This document shows positions 9,301-18,170 of a stretch of 64,000 nt of DNA, piece by piece. The DNA is from Lewinellaceae bacterium (GTDB lineage Bacteria > Bacteroidota > Bacteroidia > Chitinophagales > Saprospiraceae). The stretch spans positions 310,001 to 374,000 of the forward strand of contig JACJYA010000002.1 of the NCBI GenBank assembly GCA_020636315.1, written 5' to 3'. The stretch's first letter is position 1, and each line of letters opens with the position of its first letter. The notes under the pieces were generated by a model that was not told the DNA's origin, ran no database searches, and saw only the letters and a list, made by a program, of their open reading frames with translations. The position numbers and the translations under genes were made by a program.

Positions 9301-10455
9301 TTAGGGCCCGGGCAGGAACAGCTTATAGTAACCGTTTTCAATAGTGGCCCGGAGATTCCGGAAGAAGACGTCGGCCATTTGTTTGACCGTTTTTACCAAA
9401 GCAGGACATTGAAATCCAAAGGAACAGGAATTGGCCTTTCCATTGCCAGGTCAGTTATAGAGCAGCATAAGGGTGGAATATGGGTGGAAAATATTGCCGG
9501 AAACGGAGTTCAATTCAGTTTTAGTTTATTGTTGGGCCGAGATCATCTGTCAGACGAAGATATCATAGAAGGCTTTAAGAACAGTGAGGATATAAGTATA
9601 TACCAAAAATCTGCTCAGATCAATGATGGCGCACCGATAGAAACTGAAGCGGCAGATCATAAAAATCCGTTTCGGCTTTTAGTTGTCGAAGATAACACTG
9701 AGTTGAGAAACTATCTCGTAAACAGCCTTCAAAGAATTTACAAAGTCGATCAGGCATCTAATGGTGAAGAAGCATACAGCCAGGCTTTGGCTGACCCGCC
9801 TGATTTGATCTTAAGTGATGTCATGATGCCGAAAATGGATGGTATAGCGCTGTGCAGCAAGCTGAAGTCCAATGCTGTTACGAGTCACATTCCGGTTATC
9901 TTATTAACGGCACGCACCTCCCTTATGCATAAAATCAGCAGTTTTGAAACAGGAGCGGATGAGTACATAACCAAGCCGTTTAGTTACAAGTTGCTGCTGG
10001 CCAGAATTGAAAATCTATTGGAATCACGGGAAAACCTTAAGCAACTATTCAGATCAAAGCTCTCGCTGGAACCTTCCGCGGTAACGGTGACCTCGCTGGA
10101 CGAAAAGCTGCTCAAAAGATGTATCGATGTGGTAGAGCAATATATGGACGATTCAGAACTCAATGTGGAGAAAATGTGCCATGAGATAGGATTAAGCCGG
10201 CCTCAGCTCTACCGAAAACTGAAGTCACTGACAGGCCTGTCGATCAATCAATTCATCCGCACAATCCGGTTGAAACGCGCCGCTCAGCTGCTCAGCCAGG
10301 ATAATTCATCCATCAAGGAAATTATGTTTCAAGTGGGCTTTTCCAATAGCTCGTACTTTACCAGGGCTTTCAAGGAGGAGTTTAATTGTACGCCTACGGA
10401 ATATGGGGATCGCTCCCCACTCGAAAGTAAATCGAGCTCTGATAAAGGGATTTAA
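6340..10455 (+). CDS. Hybrid two-component system regulator (HTCS), SusR-like PUL sensor
   Basis: A single-protein glycan sensor and transcription factor. I place the start at GTG 6340, which gives a normal signal peptide (IARAGRAALLAAFLLSFGMVSAQ) and 1371 residues; the longest open frame (ATG 5875) would add 155 residues of repeat-derived sequence. Domain order: about 12-14 Reg_prop propeller blades (motifs such as LWIGTLGGGVNKL, LWIGTWHGL), a Y_Y_Y domain, one membrane helix (around residues 800-820), HisKA with H854 in NVSHELRTPL, a HATPase domain (NLLSNAFKYTPEGG, GTGIGLSIA), a receiver with D1160 in LSDVMMPKMDG and K in ITKPF, and a C-terminal AraC-type HTH (LSRPQLYRKL, VGFSNSSYFTRAFKE). 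Families of this build bind oligosaccharides in the periplasm and activate the adjacent PUL, here presumably 12.3-22.2 kb. Confidence 0.93.
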   Translation: MIARAGRAALLAAFLLSFGMVSAQSNYQFEKLGVNEGLPHSDVLDIVQGPYGFIWIATTNGLCRYDGFNLVTYRHSNSEIYSLSGNRTLSLCFTADSLMLVGTEGCGLNIYRTEDDNFKPYKHAPDQDNTISSNVVFEIFQSESGQIWLGTDHGFDELILEGGNVSFKNIVFGDLVVKQISEIDPNVLWLATNQGIYEYDIRSGQYKVLFPDLIFTVVLRLNESEVLLGSYSGLFLWNGKELKLVNSSPVLSMAKDSENNLWVGTNGEGLLKMKIPSFQSIRFESNKSNPASLSHNELHSLYLDRSGMLWIGTLGGGVNKLNLRAKKFELYQNAPWQENSISSDQVITFYEDENRLLWIGLRGGGINVLDRKTSKMRHLNQSEDDRLHKANVSSFFKDRNGRLWIGTWHGLYILDQNDQVTILNGKTIEYEVLLPGISVEKIIEDYDGHLWLSTTNGLVEYVPGAGGFYKGDFVHYYHDKFNPNTLSDNFIRDIYAEPEPIDGAKVIWVGTRNGLNRMSFRRSGVMITRIFHDPADRTSLPGNFISVIHRDHKGNLWISALGGGLCKMLKGRNGKVKTKFQWINNESGLLNRDVETLLEDDQGRFWLGGHGITRFDPENNEWKYYDVSDGLQSNSFKVWSAYKNAKGEMIFGGTDGFNIFHPDSIADNPVVPKLVFTGFKVSNHELKAGRKFRGRKLLDKNIVVTRKITLPYSMNNISIHFSALHFTSPAKNQYRFKLEGADNNWSLSSGVSAYSNYTYLKPGDYRFIVYASNNDNVWNKEPIQLDIKILPPLWRTTSAYVFYVFVFLGLLYLYKEFSIIQANEKNKLVLERIKRKQIEEVNDIKLQFFTNVSHELRTPLSLISAPIEELKESKGLSAQAAEKINLIYNNLIRITRIVDEILDFRKFDKQNMKLEAAEGDVIRFIKEVSLFFNELAGKKSINYTFQSDNPEVFLWFDRDQLEKVLFNLLSNAFKYTPEGGTVSISCTLGPGQEQLIVTVFNSGPEIPEEDVGHLFDRFYQSRTLKSKGTGIGLSIARSVIEQHKGGIWVENIAGNGVQFSFSLLLGRDHLSDEDIIEGFKNSEDISIYQKSAQINDGAPIETEAADHKNPFRLLVVEDNTELRNYLVNSLQRIYKVDQASNGEEAYSQALADPPDLILSDVMMPKMDGIALCSKLKSNAVTSHIPVILLTARTSLMHKISSFETGADEYITKPFSYKLLLARIENLLESRENLKQLFRSKLSLEPSAVTVTSLDEKLLKRCIDVVEQYMDDSELNVEKMCHEIGLSRPQLYRKLKSLTGLSINQFIRTIRLKRAAQLLSQDNSSIKEIMFQVGFSNSSYFTRAFKEEFNCTPTEYGDRSPLESKSSSDKGI

Positions 10456-10503
10456 CTACGAATCAAATCTGTTCTATCCTATTTTTCAATGGTGAAAATA
10501 AAA

Positions 10504-11412
10504 TTACAAATAGTTGAAATCAACTAATTTTTCAGAAACCTCCCAGAGTTTTTTAGCTATTGCTTCATCTCTGGACAAGTCTGTAGATGTTGCTCTGCCG
10601 GCTTTACCTTTATATTCCTTATAGCCCGTTGGTCCAAAGTACTCACCGCCTTTTGCCTCTCCGATTGCCGCCAGTATAGTTGGTTTAGCGCCTTCACTGG
10701 GAGCATGTGAAAGAAATGGTGCTATTGTATATCGTAAGACAGTATAAAGTACCTTAGGCATATGACGACTCAATTCCGTCGTTGCAATTCCGGGGTGTGC
10801 GCCAATTGACATCGTTTGATGATGTAGTCCTGCTTTTGCCAATCTTCTTTGTAATTCATAAGTAAACATAAGGCAAGCTAATTTTGACTGGGCATAGGCC
10901 TCTGACGCAGAATACCTTTTCTCACTTTGAAGATCGTCAAAGTTGATCTTTCCATTTTTGTGTACTAATGAACTTAACGTCACTATCCTGGAATGAGGTT
11001 TCTTAGTAATTGTGTCCAACAATAATCCGGTTAATAGGAAGTGCCCTAAGTAATTGGCCCCAAATTGTAGTTCAAAACCATCTTCTGTCTTGGTGAAAGG
11101 AGGAGTCATAACCCCTGCGTTGTTGATCAATACATCCAGACTATCATGCTTAGATTGATAAACATCAGCAAATTTTCGAACGGAGCTTAGTTTGCTCAAG
11201 TCAATTTCCATGACTTCTAGATCTGCTGTTGGGACGGTTGCTTCTATTTTTGATTTAGCTGCATGTGCCTTCGCCATATTTCGACAAGCCATGACGACTT
11301 TCGCTCCTGCTTTTGCGAGCGCCAAGGTTGTTTCAAAACCTAAACCTGTATTAGCGCCGGTGACAATAAAGATTCGCCCTTCTTGTCCGGGATAGCTATT
11401 AATATTTTCCAT
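10504..11412 (-). CDS. Short-chain dehydrogenase/reductase (SDR)
   Basis: A 302-residue NAD(P)-dependent oxidoreductase of the classical SDR fold, closest in style to WW-domain oxidoreductase or retinol dehydrogenase-like members. Visible motifs are the cofactor glycine motif TGANTGLG, the structural NNAG, and the catalytic Tyr-Lys pair in YAQSKLACL with a preceding Ser (TLSSLV). It is divergently transcribed from the TetR gene, 121 bp away, with palindromic operators between them, so it is almost certainly the regulated target of that repressor. Base composition is AT-rich compared with the flanks of the PUL. The substrate cannot be predicted. Confidence 0.9.
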   Translation of the reverse strand: MENINSYPGQEGRIFIVTGANTGLGFETTLALAKAGAKVVMACRNMAKAHAAKSKIEATVPTADLEVMEIDLSKLSSVRKFADVYQSKHDSLDVLINNAGVMTPPFTKTEDGFELQFGANYLGHFLLTGLLLDTITKKPHSRIVTLSSLVHKNGKINFDDLQSEKRYSASEAYAQSKLACLMFTYELQRRLAKAGLHHQTMSIGAHPGIATTELSRHMPKVLYTVLRYTIAPFLSHAPSEGAKPTILAAIGEAKGGEYFGPTGYKEYKGKAGRATSTDLSRDEAIAKKLWEVSEKLVDFNYL

Positions 11413-11449
11413 TTCACAAGAATTTTACTGTTGTTCTCTAATTATTATA

Positions 11450-11498
11450 TTGTACTGATCGGTACAAATGTATGAAAATACTTTACCGATTGGTACAA
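11450..11498. promoter_or_regulatory. Pair of TetR operators between the SDR and TetR genes
   Basis: Operator 1 at 11450-11467 reads TTGTACTGATCGGTACAA, an 18-bp near-palindrome with two mismatched positions. Operator 2 at 11481-11498 reads CTTTACCGATTGGTACAA and matches operator 1 at 14 of 18 bases. The starts are 31 bp apart, about three helical turns, which would place two repressor dimers on one face of the DNA. That this is bound by the adjacent TetR protein is inference from position and symmetry. Confidence 0.75.
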
Positions 11499-11521
11499 AT
11501 CGTTAACTAATTTTATTTTTG
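11489..11521 (+). promoter_or_regulatory. Candidate Bacteroidota promoter of the TetR gene
   Basis: TATTTTTG at 11514-11521 fits the Bacteroidota -7 consensus TAnnTTTG exactly, and ATTG at 11489-11492 is a plausible -33 element 21 bp upstream. Operator 2 overlaps the -33 part, which would explain autorepression. The start codon at 11534 would then have a very short leader. Confidence 0.5.
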
Positions 11522-11533
11522 TAAAAAAACTAG

Positions 11534-12100
11534 ATGCCAAGAGTAAAACTGTTTGACAAAAATGAAGCGATAAAACAAGCAATGGAGCTTTTTTGGGAGA
11601 AAGGATATGAGGCTACATCATTAAATGACTTAACTGAACATCTTGGAATAGGAAAGGGTAGCTTTTATGCGACATTTGAAAGCAAAGAAAATCTCTTTAA
11701 TCAATGTATTGAGACCTATACCGAATCAAACTTACCCTTGCTGGATCAGGCACTTCAAACGGAACAGAATTTTAAAATGGGTCTGCAAAAATTATTAGAA
11801 GCTTATGTTGAAGGATTGATGAACGATCAAAAGCGTAAAGGTTGTTTTATGGCGAATAGTTGTGCCTTAGTAAATACCCAAAATTCTGGCATTGAGAAAA
11901 AAATATACGAGCATTACCAGCGAATTGAACAGTATTTGGCAACAACGATGGAGAAAAATGGAATCAATAGCACAAAAGCTAAATCTATATCGGCTATGAT
12001 TGTCACATTCTTAATTGGTATGAGTCAACAATCAAAAATAAATAGAGATACAGCTAGTTACTTAACGACTGTAAAAAATATCGTAGGATTATTGGATTAA
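11534..12100 (+). CDS. TetR/AcrR family transcriptional repressor
   Basis: A 188-residue one-component regulator. The N-terminal helix-turn-helix is clear (AMELFWEKGYEATSLNDLTE, HLGIGKGSFYATFESKENLF), followed by an all-helical ligand-binding domain (KGCFMANSCALV, C-terminal TVKNIVGLLD) of the TetR_C type typical of repressors paired with oxidoreductases. It is divergent from the SDR gene, and two matching palindromes lie between them. It therefore probably represses both genes until an unknown, perhaps electrophilic or carbonyl, ligand is bound. The gene is AT-rich and has no evident link to the PUL that surrounds it. Confidence 0.92.
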   Translation: MPRVKLFDKNEAIKQAMELFWEKGYEATSLNDLTEHLGIGKGSFYATFESKENLFNQCIETYTESNLPLLDQALQTEQNFKMGLQKLLEAYVEGLMNDQKRKGCFMANSCALVNTQNSGIEKKIYEHYQRIEQYLATTMEKNGINSTKAKSISAMIVTFLIGMSQQSKINRDTASYLTTVKNIVGLLD

Positions 12101-12323
12101 TCACACACAACCTGTGTTTGTAGCCTATCTCATGTCCCTCCTCTTGTAAGGCTTGTGAATCTCTACTTTTTCCAATCAACAGATAAAAATGTGTCACTAT
12201 TTGAACGATTCAGATCATGCGAAGTCCAATCTGTGTTATTCTATGAACCATTTCTGAACAGGGCTCTACAGAACCAATCCTATCTTTACTGGTGCAGTTT
12301 TTTTAAAACCATAAAAGGTAGAT

Positions 12324-13469
12324 ATGATGAAAACTTACCTAATAAGAGACCGGCTATCTATTCTATTGGTATGCTTAGCAGGGGTGGTAGCAGTGATAAG
12401 CTCGTGCACCAAAGAAAATTCAAAGCCGCAGGAAACCACCAAAGAGTTACTGGCTACTGCTTCTGCTGAAATAACCGTAGCGGAGGGTGACGCCATTACC
12501 TTTACTGATCTTTCGCTGGGGGTTGTGAACAGACAATGGACATTTCCGGGCGGAACCCCCTCAACATCACAGTTGCCGGTTGTCGATGTGTCCTTCTCAG
12601 AAGAAGGCAGCATCGTCTGTACTTTGGAAGTCGAATATTTTGATGGAACCAAAGAGACTACAAGTTTCGACATTCAGGTATTCCCGGTTTTGATCGCCGA
12701 CTTTACGCCATCGGCAACGAGGATTAAAGTTGGGGAAACCGTAACCTTTACGGACCAATCAATCGGAGCCCCCACAAGCTGGAATTGGGAGTTTGAAGGT
12801 GGAACACCGGCTACTTCTACCGAACAAAATCCAACGGTTACATTTAATGTAAACCAACCCGTTACCGTTAAGCTAACGATTGAAAGAGCGGCTGACGGCA
12901 GCAGTGTAACAGAAGAGAAAACAGGCCTTATACAGGTTGGGCCTCCTGAACTTTGCCTGAATGGAAATTTTGAAACAGGAGAAGGCAACGTCGTTGACTG
13001 GCAGACCTGGAATGGCGCGCCCTTCCCTTATACTGTCGTTGCAGGTGGCGCCAACGGAACCGATTATACCTCTTTTATAGACTTTCAGGGCGCCTGGGGC
13101 TGGGGGCAAATAATCGGCCGGGATTTTCCTGACAACAAAATTGCTCTTGAAAACGGCAATGACTATAAGGTCAGTATGTATATCAGGGCCGAATCCCCAA
13201 TCCGGTTAGATGTGCTCCGTGGAGTTAATCACTTGCCTGACTGGAGCCCGGCTTATGCAGGTATAGCGGAAGACTACGAAGAATTCTATGACAATTCCGG
13301 GATCTCACTTCCAATTAATGTTACGACGGATTGGACAAAAGTTGAGATCCGGATCAGTGTACCGGATGACGGTAACTCAAGAACCAACTTTTTCCCCGAT
13401 ATCATTTTAGGCGGAGATGCGAATAGCAAAGTTTATATCGATGAAATATCGGTAAAAATTGTCGAATAA
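12324..13469 (+). CDS. PUL surface lipoprotein with two PKD domains and a CBM-like domain
   Basis: A 381-residue lipoprotein with signal sequence and lipobox ending in VISSC (cysteine near residue 28). Two PKD-type beta-sandwiches follow (about 45-120, containing FTDLSLGVVNRQWTFPGGTP, and about 125-205, containing FTDQSIGAPTSWNWEFEGG). The C-terminal 175 residues look like a CBM4/9-type jelly roll (LCLNGNFETGEGNVVDWQTW ... KVYIDEISVKIVE). It lies 30 bp before susC and is the first gene of the operon. By position and build it is a surface glycan-binding protein, the counterpart of SusE/SusF. A weak promoter-like TATCTTTA lies at 12281-12288. Ligand specificity is unknown. Confidence 0.85.
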   Translation: MMKTYLIRDRLSILLVCLAGVVAVISSCTKENSKPQETTKELLATASAEITVAEGDAITFTDLSLGVVNRQWTFPGGTPSTSQLPVVDVSFSEEGSIVCTLEVEYFDGTKETTSFDIQVFPVLIADFTPSATRIKVGETVTFTDQSIGAPTSWNWEFEGGTPATSTEQNPTVTFNVNQPVTVKLTIERAADGSSVTEEKTGLIQVGPPELCLNGNFETGEGNVVDWQTWNGAPFPYTVVAGGANGTDYTSFIDFQGAWGWGQIIGRDFPDNKIALENGNDYKVSMYIRAESPIRLDVLRGVNHLPDWSPAYAGIAEDYEEFYDNSGISLPINVTTDWTKVEIRISVPDDGNSRTNFFPDIILGGDANSKVYIDEISVKIVE

Positions 13470-13499
13470 CATTTTCGAGAAGAATTAAAGATATTTATT

Positions 13500-16400
13500 A
13501 TGAAATACAATTCAGTTATTAGGTTGTTGTTTGCTGCGCTTATACTGTCCAGTAATGTGGCGTATGCACAAACAATAATATCCGGTAGGGTTGTCGATGA
13601 GTCGGGTGTTTCATTGCCCGGCGTCAATGTCCTGGAAATGAACACCACAAATGGTACTGCCACTGATGTAGATGGGAGTTATACCTTGAAAGTACAAGAC
13701 AATGCGGCCCTGGTTTTCAGCTATATAGGGTTTCTGGAGTTGGAAGTACCGGTAAATGGACGAACAACAATTAATATAACAATGGTATCAGATGCTACCC
13801 AACTTGATGAAGTTGTCGTGGTGGGCTATGGAACCCAAAAACGAAGTGATGTTACAGGAGCAGTAACCAGCCTGAGTTCAGAATTTTTGGAAGACAGGCC
13901 GATCACCAACATTGAAGAGGCGCTGCAAGGGCAGGTGTCCGGGTTATCTATAAGTTCGACAGGCGGGCAGCCTGGAGCCGCGACAAAAATGAACATCAGA
14001 GGGATATCCTCAGTGAGCGGCAGCTCGCAACCTTTGATCGTCATAGACGGCTTCCCGATGAACCAGGTTCCGACTTCCGGTGGAGGTAATCTTGAGCAAT
14101 TTACCTCACAAATTGGTTCGTTCGCCTATATTAACCCGGATGATATTGAGTCAATAGAGGTATTGAAAGATGCATCTGCAACGGCCATTTATGGAAACCG
14201 GGGAGCCAATGGTGTTATTATGATCACCACGAAACAGGGCAGGAAGGACAGATCCGGCATTACATTCAGCACCTACTTCGGTTCCCAGGTAATGGACAGA
14301 AGGATCGATGTAATGAATTTTGGGGATTATGCAAAATATCAACAAGCAGCAAACCCGAACAACAGGTTGTTCACCGCTGCCGATGGCACTTTGTATGATT
14401 TTCCTGATGCGGATCAAATGAACCTTGACTGGCAGGATGAAATATACAGAAGAGGTTCAATTCAAAACTATTCTTTGTCGCTACAAGGCAATAACGAAGC
14501 GACAAGCTACGCATTCTCCTCATCTTATAATAAGAATGAATCCGTATTGATTGCCACCAATTTTGAAAAGCTTACAGCTCGCCTGGCACTGGATCATCAG
14601 TTTGCCGAAAATGTTACTGTCGGAACCAATATTACTTACAGTAACATTAAAAATAATGGCGTTCCTACCGACGGGAGAGAAGGTACTGCCGCAGGCATCG
14701 TTATTGGAGCTTTAGCTGAAAATCCATTTAGAATGGATAATAATACACAGGCGCGATTCAGAAGGGCGGGAGTACCTCAGGTGCATATTGATAATTTCGT
14801 TTCAGCTCATTTAAGCAATCCTGACAACATAGCCAACAATACTTTACTCGACAAAAATATAAACCGGGTAATAGGCAATCTGTATGCCGACATTACGCTG
14901 GCAGAATGGCTGTCATTCAGGTCAACTTTAGGGCTGGATTTTTACACGCTCACGGACCAGCAATTCTATTCTTCTCAAACCCCCTGGGGCAACCTTAATA
15001 ATGGCATAGCAACTGCGGCTAATAACAATGCCACAAATCTCGTAAACGAGAATTACTTTACCGCCTCAAAAACCTTCGATGCTCACAGGTTCAACCTTGT
15101 TACGGGGTTCTCCTACCAGAAATCAACAAGTGATTTCCACAGAGCTGAGGCAAGAAGTTTTCAAAACGAAATTCTGGGTTACAATTCTCTGCAGGGAGCA
15201 TCTGAGTTTTTAAATTCATCTTCTGCAGACGAGCTGGTTCTGCTGTCTTATCTCGGCCGTGTAAACTACTCTTATGACGATCGTTATTTAGCTACATTTA
15301 CTTACCGCAGAGATGGTACTTCAAGGTTCCAGAAAAACAAGTGGGGTGATTTTTACTCCGGAGCTTTGGCCTGGAACGTTGGTAATGAAGCATTTCTTGA
15401 AAACTCCTGGCTGATTTCCACACTGAAGTTGAGAACCAGTGTCGGCCAGGTTGGAAATGCTAATGTCCCGGTGCAGGGTGCCTTGTTAGACCAACAGTTC
15501 TCGAATTATACTTTTAACGGAATGGTGGTAAATGGTGTAAGCCCGCAAAATCTGGAAAATCAGGATCTGACATGGGAGACAACTACACAATTTAATGCAG
15601 GTATCGATTTCGGGATTTTTAACAACGCTATCAATTTTACAGCCGACTATTTTGTTAAAAACACTACCGGCCTTCTCCTATTGGCGCCTGTTTCCATTTC
15701 AACCGGTTTCTCTCAGGGCTGGTTCAATATCGGAGAGATCCAAAATTCAGGATTTGAATTTTCAGGTGATTACAGGTACCGGGGCAGAGGAGGCTTTGCA
15801 TGGAATTCTAAATTTAATTTAAGTGCTATTCAGAGTGAGATCAAGGCATTAGGTAATGATGGCGAACCTATTTACATCGACGTGAATTTTGATGCGATTT
15901 CCACTGATGAAGTAATCCTTCAGGTAGGGGGCTCAATTAATGACCTTTACGGATACGAAACGGATGGCATATACTTACCGGGTGATTTCAATCCTGATGG
16001 ATCGCCGGCTGACGGTGTGCCAACGGCTGGAGCCGGGGAACGAGCCGGAGATATTAAGTATAAGGACCTATCCGGGCCGGATGGTGTACCTGATGGCGTG
16101 ATCGATGGCTTTGACAGAACAGTCCTTGGAAACACAATGCCTGATATCTATGGGGCCTGGAGTAACGGTTTTTCTTATAAAGGAGTTGAACTGGATATTA
16201 TTCTGCAGTATTCTTATGGGAACGAGGTTTTCAATGCTACTAATACAAGGATAGCTTCCTTTCCCGGAGGCAGCCAGAATCAGACTGCAAACTGGTTAGA
16301 CCGGTGGACTCCGGAAAATCCAAACAGCACTCAATATGCCAGAGTTCCTTCGTTAAGGCCTGCAGATTACCTGGTTGAAGATGGCTCCTTCATTCGCCTG

Positions 16401-16637
16401 CAAACGGTCCGGATTGGATATAACCTGCCCATAACGTGGATTGCACCAGTAAGAATGAAAAGCGCTAAGGTATATCTCGCCGCCAACAATTTAGCGGTCT
16501 TTACCAACTATACCGGATATGACCCTGAGGTTACCTCCAACCAGGTCGATTATCGATATCCTTTTGTTCAGGGATTTGATTATGGCGGGTTTCCAAGAGC
16601 CAAAACATTTGTTGCAGGATTGAATATTCAATTCTAA
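13500..16637 (+). CDS. SusC/RagA-type TonB-dependent receptor
   Basis: A 1045-residue outer membrane transporter that imports oligosaccharides with its SusD partner, energised by TonB. After a signal peptide (LLFAALILSSNVAYAQ) there is a CarboxypepD_reg-like domain (about 26-95, SGRVVDESGVSLPGVNV), then the SusC signature and TonB-box region (VVVVGYGTQKRSDVTGAVTS, about 105-125), the plug domain with ATAIYGNRGANGVIMITTKQ, and a beta-barrel ending in an aromatic residue (AGLNIQF). Length and motifs are standard for the family. The gene is 30 bp after the PKD lipoprotein and 18 bp before susD, consistent with one transcript. Confidence 0.97.
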   Translation: MKYNSVIRLLFAALILSSNVAYAQTIISGRVVDESGVSLPGVNVLEMNTTNGTATDVDGSYTLKVQDNAALVFSYIGFLELEVPVNGRTTINITMVSDATQLDEVVVVGYGTQKRSDVTGAVTSLSSEFLEDRPITNIEEALQGQVSGLSISSTGGQPGAATKMNIRGISSVSGSSQPLIVIDGFPMNQVPTSGGGNLEQFTSQIGSFAYINPDDIESIEVLKDASATAIYGNRGANGVIMITTKQGRKDRSGITFSTYFGSQVMDRRIDVMNFGDYAKYQQAANPNNRLFTAADGTLYDFPDADQMNLDWQDEIYRRGSIQNYSLSLQGNNEATSYAFSSSYNKNESVLIATNFEKLTARLALDHQFAENVTVGTNITYSNIKNNGVPTDGREGTAAGIVIGALAENPFRMDNNTQARFRRAGVPQVHIDNFVSAHLSNPDNIANNTLLDKNINRVIGNLYADITLAEWLSFRSTLGLDFYTLTDQQFYSSQTPWGNLNNGIATAANNNATNLVNENYFTASKTFDAHRFNLVTGFSYQKSTSDFHRAEARSFQNEILGYNSLQGASEFLNSSSADELVLLSYLGRVNYSYDDRYLATFTYRRDGTSRFQKNKWGDFYSGALAWNVGNEAFLENSWLISTLKLRTSVGQVGNANVPVQGALLDQQFSNYTFNGMVVNGVSPQNLENQDLTWETTTQFNAGIDFGIFNNAINFTADYFVKNTTGLLLLAPVSISTGFSQGWFNIGEIQNSGFEFSGDYRYRGRGGFAWNSKFNLSAIQSEIKALGNDGEPIYIDVNFDAISTDEVILQVGGSINDLYGYETDGIYLPGDFNPDGSPADGVPTAGAGERAGDIKYKDLSGPDGVPDGVIDGFDRTVLGNTMPDIYGAWSNGFSYKGVELDIILQYSYGNEVFNATNTRIASFPGGSQNQTANWLDRWTPENPNSTQYARVPSLRPADYLVEDGSFIRLQTVRIGYNLPITWIAPVRMKSAKVYLAANNLAVFTNYTGYDPEVTSNQVDYRYPFVQGFDYGGFPRAKTFVAGLNIQF

Positions 16638-16655
16638 CCTTTAAAAGACTTTAAC

Positions 16656-18152
16656 ATGAAAAATATATTTTTTACAATAGTTGCGGTGGTGTTGTTCTCC
16701 TCTTGTGAGAAACAACTGGACATCTCTCCTAAAAGTAATTTGGAATTAGGTAATTTCTTTGCTACTCCGGCAGACTTTGATCTGGCCCTTGCCGGAGCTT
16801 ATGACCCAATAGCTGTTCATCAGGGGGATAGGGGATTCGGGACTTATTTTAAAGGCCTCTTGATGATGGGCCGCGCCGGAACGGACGAAATGTATGTTGA
16901 TCAGGGCTTTTGGGATGCGACAGGCAAGGAAATTGGCAACTACACTTTTTCTCCGTTTTCTAGAATACCAAACGCGGTTTGGGAACAGCAATACGTGGGG
17001 ATTTCCAGATGCAATATTGTAATCGGCAAGATCAATGAAACTAAGGTGCCAATGCCTGAATCGACCAGAAACAGGATCCTTGGCGAGGCCAGTTTTCTGA
17101 GGGGCTTCTACTATTTCCAGTTAGCTCGTTACTATGGCGGAGTACCACTTATCACAGAAACCACCAACTTAAATGAGTTTAGAAATATCAGGAGCACGCT
17201 TGCGGAGACATACGAAAGAGTGGTCAGCGATTTTAAAACGGCAGAAGAATACCTTCCGGAGGTTAATGATCCTGGAAGAGCCACCAAATTCGCTGCCAAA
17301 TCCTACCTGGCAAAAGCTTATTTACAGATGTCCGGTGAGCCGTTAAATGATCCCTCCGCAGCAGCATTGGCGGCCGGCTATGCCAAAGATGTCATTGACA
17401 ACGGGCCTTATGATCTTGAACCTGTATATAGTGATATTTTTAAATTGGACCACGAGCATGGTGTAGAGTATATTTTCAGTGCAGAGTACATTTCAACAGA
17501 CAATGAAGGTGGCCAGGTTGCCACCTGGGATGGCCCTCCGGGGAATTGGGAAAATACGATCACCTATTCTATCTGCAGGGCAATGCCCGAACTATATGAT
17601 TCCTATGCAGATGGAGACATTAGAAGAGATCATAATATTGTAGATTATATTGTAATTGATGCAGCCGGGAATACTCAACCGACAAATGATGGATTCTATT
17701 ACGCCTTTAAATGGAGGCACGATCCAAACCCCGACACCAGAGGATATGCTACCGAATGGCAATCCCCTTTCAATTTCCCGCTTACCCGGTTTGCCGATGT
17801 ACTATTGATTTATGCAGAGGCGCAGGTTCGCGCAGATGGAACCCCAAATGCCGATGCATACACAGCAATCAACAAAGTACGAAACAGGGCTGATTTGGGG
17901 GATCTGAGTGGGCTCTCCGGTTCAGAGTTCCTTCAGGCTGTCCTGGATGAAAGAAAGTGGGAGCTTGCTTTTGAAGGACACCGCTGGGCCGATTTAGTCC
18001 GTTATGGCAAATTAATCGAAGCCGTAAAAGGAGCAACCACAGGGAACCCGATTGCTGCAGAGAATATCAGGGCTCATCATGTATTGTTTCCTCTGCCGGC
18101 CAGAGAAATACAAGTCAGCAATGGTGATTTAGAACAAAACCCGGGCTATTGA
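16656..18152 (+). CDS. SusD/RagB family glycan-binding lipoprotein
   Basis: A 498-residue surface lipoprotein that caps the SusC barrel and captures glycan. The lipobox ends at Cys17 (VLFSSC). The helical TPR-like SusD fold is shown by FLRGFYYFQLARYYGGVPL, ATKFAAKSYLAKAYLQMSGE, the PLTRFADVLLIYAEAQ helix and the C-terminal WELAFEGHRWADLVRYGKL and PLPAREIQVSNGDLEQNPGY motifs. All are family hallmarks. It starts 18 bp after susC. The gap to the next gene is 310 bp and is filled by a repeat element, so the downstream enzymes may need read-through or a second promoter. Confidence 0.97.
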   Translation: MKNIFFTIVAVVLFSSCEKQLDISPKSNLELGNFFATPADFDLALAGAYDPIAVHQGDRGFGTYFKGLLMMGRAGTDEMYVDQGFWDATGKEIGNYTFSPFSRIPNAVWEQQYVGISRCNIVIGKINETKVPMPESTRNRILGEASFLRGFYYFQLARYYGGVPLITETTNLNEFRNIRSTLAETYERVVSDFKTAEEYLPEVNDPGRATKFAAKSYLAKAYLQMSGEPLNDPSAAALAAGYAKDVIDNGPYDLEPVYSDIFKLDHEHGVEYIFSAEYISTDNEGGQVATWDGPPGNWENTITYSICRAMPELYDSYADGDIRRDHNIVDYIVIDAAGNTQPTNDGFYYAFKWRHDPNPDTRGYATEWQSPFNFPLTRFADVLLIYAEAQVRADGTPNADAYTAINKVRNRADLGDLSGLSGSEFLQAVLDERKWELAFEGHRWADLVRYGKLIEAVKGATTGNPIAAENIRAHHVLFPLPAREIQVSNGDLEQNPGY

Positions 18153-18170
18153 TCAAATGTATTTGGCATA

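Noticed and set aside
12155..12469. 104-residue plus-strand frame before the PKD lipoprotein
   Set aside because: Overlaps the lipoprotein gene in another frame and has no protein-like features.
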